Assembly (NCBI RefSeq): GCF_004005855.1
Contig: NZ_SACL01000008.1
Location: 1-64,000 of the forward strand
DNA length: 64,000 nt
Direction: 5' to 3'
Origin: Rhodovarius crocodyli
GTDB lineage: Bacteria; Pseudomonadota; Alphaproteobacteria; Acetobacterales; Acetobacteraceae
Shown: one piece after another, positions 56,343 to 64,000 of the stretch
Position numbering within the stretch: the stretch's first letter is position 1
Layout of the letters: every line of letters begins with the position of its first letter
Made by a program: the position numbers and the translations under genes
The notes under the pieces: generated by a model
Databases searched by the model: none
What the model saw: only the letters and a program-made list of their open reading frames with translations
Told to the model about the DNA's origin: nothing

Positions 56343-56678
56343 TCAGTCGATCGTGCGGTTCACCAGCCAGGACACGATCGAGACGATGATCGCGCCGAAG
56401 AAGGCCGAGCCGAAGCCCGCCACCGTCATCCCCGGGATCAGCAGCGCCGTCAGCCCCAGCATGGCCGCGTTGATGACCAGCACGAAGAAGCCCAGCGTGA
56501 TGATGGTGATGGGCAGCGACAGCAGCGCCAGCACCGGGCGTATGAAGCCGTTCACCAGGCCGAAGATGATGGCGGCGAAGAACAGGGCGAAGGGGCCGCT
56601 GAAGGCGATGCCGTCCAGCAGCATGTCCGCGCACCAGAAGGCGAAGGCGGTGATGACGGTCCGCGCCAGAAAACCCAT
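56343..56678 (-). CDS. Small membrane protein of the phage holin IV / YvlD family
   Basis: 111 residues with four closely spaced membrane segments; FGLVNGFIRPVLALLSLPITI and LGFFVLVINAAMLGLTALL are typical of the family (Pfam 04020), which in spite of its name is common in non-phage settings. Function unknown. Convergent with the GGDEF-EAL gene, 6 bp between stops. Confidence 0.75.
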   Translation of the reverse strand: MGFLARTVITAFAFWCADMLLDGIAFSGPFALFFAAIIFGLVNGFIRPVLALLSLPITIITLGFFVLVINAAMLGLTALLIPGMTVAGFGSAFFGAIIVSIVSWLVNRTID

Positions 56679-56822
56679 GAAAATCTCTCCCTTCCGGAAA
56701 ACGATGATGGATGCGGTGGCGTAACGCAGCCATCAGGGCCCGGTTGCGCCCATCGGTTGAGCTTGCAATGCGCGGCGGGAACTCCCGATAGTCCCTCCCA
56801 GAAAAAGACTAGGGAGGAACTC

Positions 56823-58448
56823 ATGCACGGACTGATGCAGGAGCACCCGTTGCTCGTGTCGTCCATCCTGCGCCATGCGGCGCGCCATCACCGGGGCGCG
56901 CGCCTGGCCAGCCTGGATGCGTCCGGCCGGATGACGCGCAGCAGCTATCCGGAGGTGGCCGCCCGGGCGGCGCAGCTGGCCCATGGGCTGGCACGGCTGG
57001 GCGTGCGGCGCACCGACCGCGTGGCCACGCTGGCCTGGAACACCCTGCCGCATCTGGAGCTGTATTACGCGGTGTCGGGCAGCGGGGCGGTGCTGCACAC
57101 CGTCAACCCGCGGCTGTTTCCCGAACAGATCGCCTTCATCCTGAACGATGCGCAGGACACCGCACTGTTCGTCGATGCCTCCCTGCTGCCGGTGCTGGAG
57201 AAGATCGCGGACCGGCTGCCGCCCAGCCTGCGCGCCGTGGTGGTGCTGGGTGCGGGGCAGGCCCCTGCCCTGTCGGTGCCGGTGTTGAGCTACGACCAGC
57301 TGATCGGCGGAGAGGACAGCGACTACGACTGGCCCGCGCTGGATGAGCGGGCGGCGAGCTCTCTCTGCTACACCTCCGGCACCACGGGCGAGCCGAAGGG
57401 GGTGCTGTATTCCCATCGCTCCACCGTCCTGCACGCCATGGCGGCCATCCAGCCGGATGTCTTTGCCCTGCGGGCGCTCGATACGGTGATGCCGGTGGTG
57501 CCGATGTTCCATGTGAACGCCTGGGGCCTGCCCTATGCCGCGCCCATGGCCGGCAGCGGGCTGGTGCTGCCGGGGCCGAAGCTGGACCCGGCCAGCCTGC
57601 ACACCCTGTTCGAGGGCGAGGGCGTGACCTTCAGCGCCGGCGTGCCCACGCTCTGGACCGCCCTGCTGCAATGGCTGCAGGCCGAGCCCCACCGTCGCTT
57701 CGCCCATCCTCCCCGGCTGGTGGTGGGCGGCACGGCCCTGCCCGTGGCCGTGACCGAGGCCTTCCTGAAGCAATACGGCGTCTCCATCCTGCATGCCTGG
57801 GGCATGACGGAGATCAGCCCGCTTGGGTCCACCAATTCCCGCAAGGCGGAGACCGCCCATTGGTCGGAGGATGAGTTCCTCCGCTACTCCCGCAAGCAGG
57901 GGCGGCCGCATTTCGGCGTGGACTATCGCGTGCTGGACGATGCCGGCCAGCCCATTGCCCAGGACGACAAGGCCTTCGGGGAGTTGCAGGTGCAGGGCCA
58001 CTGGGTGGCCAGCGGCTACTTCAACCGCGCCCATGACCACGCCTTCACCGAGGATGGCTGGATGCGCACCGGCGATGTCGTGACGCTGGACCCGCTGGGC
58101 GCCATCGAGATCGTGGACCGCGCCAAGGACGTCATCAAATCCGGCGGGGAGTGGATCAGCTCCATCGCGCTCGAGAACCTGGCGCTGAAGCACCCGGACG
58201 TGGCGCAGGCGGCCGTGATCGCGGTGCATCACCCGAAGTGGGATGAGCGCCCGCTGCTGCTGGTGGTGCCCAAGCCCGGCACCACCCCCTGCGCGAAGTC
58301 CATCCTGGGCATCTATGAGGGCCAGGTGGCGAAGTGGTGGGTGCCGGATGCGGTGGAATTCGTCGAATCCCTGCCGATGACCGCGACCGGCAAGCCCTGG
58401 AAGGCCGAGATGAAGAAGCAGTGGCAGAGCTACAGCCTGCCCGGCTGA
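56823..58448 (+). CDS. Acyl-CoA synthetase, medium/long-chain type (AMP-dependent)
   Basis: 541 residues from ATG 56823, behind GGGAGGAA; the in-frame TTG 57 further codons upstream is not needed. ATP/AMP motifs: [30 protein letters not shown], and the catalytic Lys in TATGKPWK. Closest in style to the AlkK/FadD3-like branch. Activates a fatty acid to its CoA ester for beta-oxidation. Substrate chain length cannot be read off. Stop is adjacent to the serB stop (convergent). Confidence 0.88.
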   Translation: MHGLMQEHPLLVSSILRHAARHHRGARLASLDASGRMTRSSYPEVAARAAQLAHGLARLGVRRTDRVATLAWNTLPHLELYYAVSGSGAVLHTVNPRLFPEQIAFILNDAQDTALFVDASLLPVLEKIADRLPPSLRAVVVLGAGQAPALSVPVLSYDQLIGGEDSDYDWPALDERAASSLCYTSGTTGEPKGVLYSHRSTVLHAMAAIQPDVFALRALDTVMPVVPMFHVNAWGLPYAAPMAGSGLVLPGPKLDPASLHTLFEGEGVTFSAGVPTLWTALLQWLQAEPHRRFAHPPRLVVGGTALPVAVTEAFLKQYGVSILHAWGMTEISPLGSTNSRKAETAHWSEDEFLRYSRKQGRPHFGVDYRVLDDAGQPIAQDDKAFGELQVQGHWVASGYFNRAHDHAFTEDGWMRTGDVVTLDPLGAIEIVDRAKDVIKSGGEWISSIALENLALKHPDVAQAAVIAVHHPKWDERPLLLVVPKPGTTPCAKSILGIYEGQVAKWWVPDAVEFVESLPMTATGKPWKAEMKKQWQSYSLPG

Positions 58449-59342
58449 TCAGCCGGCCTTGATCTCGGCTGCCCGATAACCCTGCGCGAACAGCAGGCCG
58501 CGCAGGTCGGCATGGTTCAGGCGGAAGCGGGCCTCGGCCTGAACGCTGGGCTTGGCGTGATAGGCCACACCCAGCCCGGCCGCGAGCAGCATGGGCAGGT
58601 CGTTCGCGCCGTCACCCACGGTCACGGCCTCATTCAGCGACAGGCCCAGCCCGGCCGCCAGGCGCTTCAGCGTGGCCAGCTTGGCGTCCTTGTCCAGGAT
58701 GGGGTCCGCCACGGTGCCGGTCAGGCGGCCGGCCTCGATCTCCAGCACGTTGGAATGGTGCTCATGGAAGCCCACCAGCGCGGCGACGCGGCCGGTGAAG
58801 AAGGTGAAGCCGCCGGAAACCAGCGCGGTATGCGCCCCGCCGGCGCGCATGGTGGCCAGCAGCTCACGGGCGCCGGGCATCAGCTCCGTGGTGGCCCAGG
58901 TGCGCTCCAGCGCGGCTTCCTCCAGCCCCTTCAGCATCGCCACGCGCTCACGCAGGGCGGCCTTGAAATCCAGCTCGCCGTTCATCGCGCGGGCGGTGAT
59001 GGCGGCGATCTTCTCCTTCAGCCCGGCCTCGGCGGCCAGTTCGTCCAGCGTCTCGCTGGTGACGATGGTGCTGTCCATATCGGCCAGCAGCAGCTTCTTG
59101 CGGCGGGTCTCGGCGGGCTGAGCGATGGCGTCCACCGGGGCCTCGCCCAGCGCCTGCCGGGCGGCGGCCATGGCGGGCTCCGGCGCCAGGTTCGCGAAGG
59201 AGATGTCCACCGCCTCGCCCTCCGACAGCCAGTCGGGGGTGCCGCAATCGGCGCCGAGAACGTCCAATGCCCGGCGAATCCCGGGAAGCAGATTGGCGGA
59301 AAGCGCGCCCTGGGGCGCGACAAGCGTGAGGATATGCGGCAT
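58449..59342 (-). CDS. serB: Phosphoserine phosphatase
   Basis: 297 residues. An N-terminal ACT-like part of about 80 residues, then the HAD core: ADMDSTIV (nucleophile Asp), SGGFTFF, and VGDGANDLPML. Last step of serine synthesis. Its ATG is only 12 bp from the divergent miaA ATG. Confidence 0.95.
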   Translation of the reverse strand: MPHILTLVAPQGALSANLLPGIRRALDVLGADCGTPDWLSEGEAVDISFANLAPEPAMAAARQALGEAPVDAIAQPAETRRKKLLLADMDSTIVTSETLDELAAEAGLKEKIAAITARAMNGELDFKAALRERVAMLKGLEEAALERTWATTELMPGARELLATMRAGGAHTALVSGGFTFFTGRVAALVGFHEHHSNVLEIEAGRLTGTVADPILDKDAKLATLKRLAAGLGLSLNEAVTVGDGANDLPMLLAAGLGVAYHAKPSVQAEARFRLNHADLRGLLFAQGYRAAEIKAG

Positions 59343-59354
59343 GGCGGGCGGACC

Positions 59355-60329
59355 ATGCAGAAGCCGGCCCCTGGGCGCAAGCCGCCCGCACTTATCGTCT
59401 GCGGCCCGACCACCAGCGGCAAGTCGGCGCTGGCGCTGGAACTTGCCGAGCGGTTCGGCGGCACGGTGATCAACGCGGACGCCATGCAGTGCTATGCCGG
59501 GCTGCGCGTCATCACCGCCCAGCCGGGACCGGAGGACGAGGCCCGCGCGCCGCATCGCCTTTATGGCGTGCGCGACCCTTCCCGGCCCGCCGATGTCGCC
59601 TGGTGGCGGCAGGCCGCGCTGGCGGAGATGGAGCGCGCGGCGCTGCCCATCCTGTGCGGCGGCACCGGCATGTATCTGCGCGCGCTGACCCAGGGCATTT
59701 CCGCCCTGCCGGAGGTATCGGAGGCCGCGCGCGCCGAAGCGCGCGCCCTGCTGGCGGAACGCGGCCCCGAGGCGGTGCACGCCCTGCTGGATGCCGAGAC
59801 CGCGGCCAAGCTGCGCCCCGGCGACAGCCAGCGCGTGACCCGCGCGCTGGAAATCCAGATCTCGACGGGCCGGGGCCTGGCATCCTGGCAGCGCGAGGCG
59901 CCGGTGCTGCCCCCTGCCCCCTGGGCCTTCGGCGCCATCCTGCTGGACCCGCCGCGCGAGGCCCTGCGCGCGGCCATCGCCGCCCGCTTCGACGCCATGC
60001 TCGCCGGCGGCGCGATCGAGGAGGTGCGCGCCCTGCTGCACCTCGATCCCGCCCTGCCCGCCATGCGCGCGCATGGCGTGCCGGAGCTGGCAGCCATGCT
60101 TCGCGCGGAAATGACTCCCGCCCAGGCACGGGATCGGGCCATCCTCAACACCGGGCAATACACCAAGCGCCAGGCCACCTGGTTCCGCCACCAGGCGCTG
60201 GTGGCCCCGAACGCCTTGCATATGATCCATGCGCGCTTCGCGGGACTTGCGCAATTTTCGGAAAGTGAACAGGAAAAATTGGTCACTTTCGTGCGTCGCG
60301 CGGTTGACGCTGCATCGCAGGACGAATAG
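59355..60329 (+). CDS. miaA: tRNA dimethylallyltransferase
   Basis: 324 residues from ATG 59355. P-loop GPTTSGKSALA, GGTGMYLRAL, and the C-terminal QYTKRQATWFRHQ. The NADSMQ motif reads NADAMQ (Ser to Ala). Adds a dimethylallyl group to A37 of UNN-reading tRNAs. A much longer in-frame ORF extends upstream, but the family match starts here and the upstream part covers the serB antisense strand. Its end holds the -10 box of the ilv promoter. Confidence 0.93.
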   Translation: MQKPAPGRKPPALIVCGPTTSGKSALALELAERFGGTVINADAMQCYAGLRVITAQPGPEDEARAPHRLYGVRDPSRPADVAWWRQAALAEMERAALPILCGGTGMYLRALTQGISALPEVSEAARAEARALLAERGPEAVHALLDAETAAKLRPGDSQRVTRALEIQISTGRGLASWQREAPVLPPAPWAFGAILLDPPREALRAAIAARFDAMLAGGAIEEVRALLHLDPALPAMRAHGVPELAAMLRAEMTPAQARDRAILNTGQYTKRQATWFRHQALVAPNALHMIHARFAGLAQFSESEQEKLVTFVRRAVDAASQDE

Positions 60330-60332
60330 GTA
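60304..60332 (+). promoter_or_regulatory. Promoter of ilvBNC
   Basis: TTGACG (60304-60309), 17-bp spacer, TAGGTA (60327-60332), inside the last codons of miaA with the -10 box covering its TAG stop. Start of transcription would be near 60339, leaving a leader of about 25 nt and no room for a leader-peptide attenuator. Confidence 0.65.
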
Positions 60333-60364
60333 AGCCTCGTAAACGCCAACCAGACGGGAATATC

Positions 60365-62167
60365 ATGTCCGCCATCACCACCCCTGCACCTGCCACCACG
60401 GATCTGCGTCCGGGTGCCGAGGTCATCCTTCAGGCACTGAAGGAGCAGGGCGTAGAGGTGATCTTCGGCTATCCGGGCGGTTCCGTACTCCCGATCTATG
60501 ACGCGCTGTTCCAGCAGAACGCCATCCGCCACATCCTGGTCCGCCACGAGCAGGCCGCGGTGCATGCGGCCGAGGGCTATGCCCGTTCCACCGGCAAGGT
60601 GGGCGTTGTGCTGGTCACCTCCGGCCCCGGTGCCACCAATGCCGTCACCGGCCTGGTGGATGCGCTGCTGGACAGCATTCCGCTGGTCTGCCTGACCGGC
60701 CAGGTGCCGACGCACCTGATCGGCAATGATGCCTTCCAGGAGGCCGACACCACCGGCATCACCCGCCCCGCCACCAAGCACAACTACCTGGTGAAGCGCA
60801 GCGAGGACCTGTCGCGCACGGTGCATGAGGCCTTCCATGTCGCGCGCTCGGGCCGCCCCGGCCCGGTCGTGATCGACCTGCCGAAGGACATCCTGATCAA
60901 GCCGGCCCCCTATACCGAGGCCCCGCCGGCCAGCGTGCCCCACCGCAGCTACCGCCCGCAGGTGGAGCCCGATGCGGCGCGCATCAAGGAAGCCGTGGCC
61001 CTGCTGAAGGGTGCGAAGCGCCCGGTGATCTATGCCGGCGGCGGCGTGATCAATGCGGGCCCCGAGGCATCGCGCCTGCTGGGTGAGTTCACCCACATGA
61101 CGGGCATGCCCTGCACCAACACGCTGATGGGGCTCGGCGCCTTCCCCGCCAGCGACCCGCATTTCCTGGGCATGCTGGGCATGCACGGCACGGTCGAGGC
61201 CAACCTCGCCATGCACGGCTGCGACGTAATGCTGAACATCGGCGCGCGCTTCGATGACCGCGTGACCGGGCGGCTGGACAAGTTCAGCCCGGATTCCAAG
61301 AAGATCCACGCGGATATCGACCCGTCCTCCATCAACAAGAACGTCAAGGTCGACGTGGCGATCGTGGGCGATGCCGGGCGGACGCTCGCCGCGCTGATCG
61401 AGGCCTGGAAGGCCGACAGCGCCGCCCAGGACAAGGAAGCCCTGGCCGGCTGGTGGCAGCAGATCAAGGAATGGCGCGCGAAGGACTGCCTCGCCTACAA
61501 GCAGCAGGGCCCGATCATCAAGCCGCAGCACGCGGTGAAGCGCCTGTTCGAGATCACGCGCGAGATGGGGCGTGAAACCATCATCTCGACCGAGGTGGGG
61601 CAGCACCAGATGTGGGCCGCGCAGTATTTCGGCTTCGACAAGCCGAACCGCTGGCTGACCTCGGGTGGGCTGGGCACCATGGGCTATGGCCTGCCGGCCG
61701 CCATGGGCGCGCAGATCGCGAACCCCGATGCGCTGTGCATCGACATCGCGGGCGAAGCCTCCATCCTGATGAACATCCAGGAAATGGGCACGCTGGCGCA
61801 GTACCGCCTGCCGGTGAAGGTGTTCATCCTGAACAACGAATACATGGGCATGGTGCGCCAGTGGCAGGAACTGCTGCATGGCGGGCGCTATTCCGAGAGC
61901 TATTCCGCCGCCCTGCCCGACTTCGTGAAGCTGGCCGAGAGCTTCCACGCCAAGGGGCTGCGCGCCGAGAACGCCGACCAGCTCGACAGCGTGATCCGCG
62001 AGATGATCGCCCATCCGGGCCCCGTCATCGCGGACATCCTGGTCGCGAAGGACGAGAACTGCTTCCCGATGATCCCGTCGGGGGCCGCCCATAACGAAAT
62101 GATCCTTGGCCCGGACCAGGAGGGCAATGCCCGTTCTGTGACCGACGAAGGCAAGGTGCTGGTGTAA
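60365..62167 (+). CDS. ilvB: Acetolactate synthase large subunit
   Basis: 600 residues. FAD/TPP-enzyme fold: catalytic Glu in RHEQAAVHAAEGYARSTG, FAD/GxGG region in the middle domain, and the TPP/Mg motif in alphaproteobacterial form AGEASILMNIQEM (GDGS in most other bacteria), followed by LNNEYMGMVRQWQ. Condenses pyruvate for valine/leucine or pyruvate plus 2-oxobutyrate for isoleucine. Regulated by the ACT subunit encoded next. Confidence 0.96.
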   Translation: MSAITTPAPATTDLRPGAEVILQALKEQGVEVIFGYPGGSVLPIYDALFQQNAIRHILVRHEQAAVHAAEGYARSTGKVGVVLVTSGPGATNAVTGLVDALLDSIPLVCLTGQVPTHLIGNDAFQEADTTGITRPATKHNYLVKRSEDLSRTVHEAFHVARSGRPGPVVIDLPKDILIKPAPYTEAPPASVPHRSYRPQVEPDAARIKEAVALLKGAKRPVIYAGGGVINAGPEASRLLGEFTHMTGMPCTNTLMGLGAFPASDPHFLGMLGMHGTVEANLAMHGCDVMLNIGARFDDRVTGRLDKFSPDSKKIHADIDPSSINKNVKVDVAIVGDAGRTLAALIEAWKADSAAQDKEALAGWWQQIKEWRAKDCLAYKQQGPIIKPQHAVKRLFEITREMGRETIISTEVGQHQMWAAQYFGFDKPNRWLTSGGLGTMGYGLPAAMGAQIANPDALCIDIAGEASILMNIQEMGTLAQYRLPVKVFILNNEYMGMVRQWQELLHGGRYSESYSAALPDFVKLAESFHAKGLRAENADQLDSVIREMIAHPGPVIADILVAKDENCFPMIPSGAAHNEMILGPDQEGNARSVTDEGKVLV

Positions 62168-62172
62168 GAAAC

Positions 62173-63739
<1,567 letters not shown>

Positions 63740-63768
63740 TCCCACGGCCGACAGGCCGCGGATCCGAG

Positions 63769-63801
63769 GGGCGCCCCGCTGCATGGCGGGGCGCCCTTTT
63801 T
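63769..63801 (+). terminator. Terminator of ilvBNC operon
   Basis: 11-bp stem (GGGCGCCCCGC at 63769-63779 with 63786-63796), 6-nt loop, then five T. A further 9-bp inverted repeat without a T run follows at 63818-63845. Confidence 0.9.
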
Positions 63802-63908
63802 CATGCCCATACGAGATCGCCACCGGAGGTTTCCCCCCGGTGGCGACGCACCCCATCCAGCGGGGGTGCAGGCGGCCCGTCCAGCGGGGCCGCTCATCAC
63901 GGTCAGCC

Positions 63909-64000
63909 GTGGAACTCAGCCATGGAGCTCAGCCATGGAACTGGGCTGCCTCGGTGCTGTGGGCCATCGCCGTGGTGCTGGCCTGCCCGCCGCTGGCGGC
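63909..64000 (+). CDS. Possible start of a secreted protein, cut by window edge
   Basis: From GTG 63909 the frame stays open to the edge, with a hydrophobic run (NWAASVLWAIAVVLACPPLA) like a signal peptide. The 5' part has a tandem near-copy of CTCAGCCATGGA (63914-63938). Only 30 codons are visible; real start and identity are unknown. Confidence 0.3.
   Translation, partial: MELSHGAQPWNWAASVLWAIAVVLACPPLA

Noticed and set aside
56343-56678. Holin as evidence of a prophage at 56 kb
   Set aside because: This family is widespread in chromosomes and no phage genes surround it.
58512-59354. Upstream extension of miaA as a fusion protein
   Set aside because: The extension covers the serB antisense strand and matches nothing; the MiaA match begins at 59355.

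Overview
The window is a GC-rich chromosomal segment of an alphaproteobacterium. Coding style, an acetolactate synthase carrying the GEAS variant typical of alphaproteobacteria, trxB joined to a LysR gene, and a fused rpoBC/str/S10/spc/alpha superoperon fit Rhodospirillales, most likely Acetobacteraceae of the Roseomonas type. The genus is an inference. No rRNA, tRNA, CRISPR array, transposase or integrase was recognised.

Layout. 1-5.4 kb, minus strand: a TonB-like gene cut by the window edge, a DUF1194 von Willebrand-type gene with an in-frame TGA near its end, and an orphan phage tail-fibre cassette (four genes, including an 855-residue tailspike) behind a good promoter and a leader hairpin. 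5.4-9.1 kb, plus: a four-gene polyamine-type ABC importer whose genes overlap by 4 bp, then an MHS-family symporter with a terminator. 10.6-16.4 kb, minus: a surface and regulation block with a DUF4214 protein, two glycosyltransferases, an ECF sigma/anti-sigma pair and a DUF4394 protein. 16.5-21.4 kb: efp, an inositol-monophosphatase-family gene and a Pro-rich periplasmic protein; then an Lrp regulator, trxB and a LysR regulator. 21.4-24.9 kb: a candidate small RNA and a two-gene polysaccharide synthase (GT2-PilZ plus HlyD-type protein) with intact c-di-GMP motifs. 25-26 kb: a luciferase-like flavin monooxygenase.

26-53.5 kb, all minus: the transcription/translation cluster, in transcription order rplK-rplA-rplJ-rplL-rpoB-rpoC, rpsL-rpsG-tuf, rpsJ to rplP (S10), rpmC to secY-adk (spc), rpsM-rpsK-rpoA-rplQ (alpha). 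fusA is missing between rpsG and tuf, and secE-nusG are missing upstream of rplK. Hairpins lie at several gene junctions, and strong terminators follow rpoC and rplQ.

53.9-64 kb: a GGDEF-EAL protein divergent from rplK, a small holin-like membrane protein, an acyl-CoA ligase, the divergent pair serB/miaA, and ilvB-ilvN-ilvC with their own promoter and terminator. A weak partial gene may start at the right edge.

Several housekeeping promoters share the pattern TTGACN-N17-TAGNNN, which supports the promoter calls as a group. Two loci (GT2-PilZ/HlyD and GGDEF-EAL) point to c-di-GMP control of surface polysaccharide. The least explained elements are the tail-fibre cassette with its leader hairpin, the broken DUF1194 gene and the candidate small RNA at 21.4-21.6 kb.
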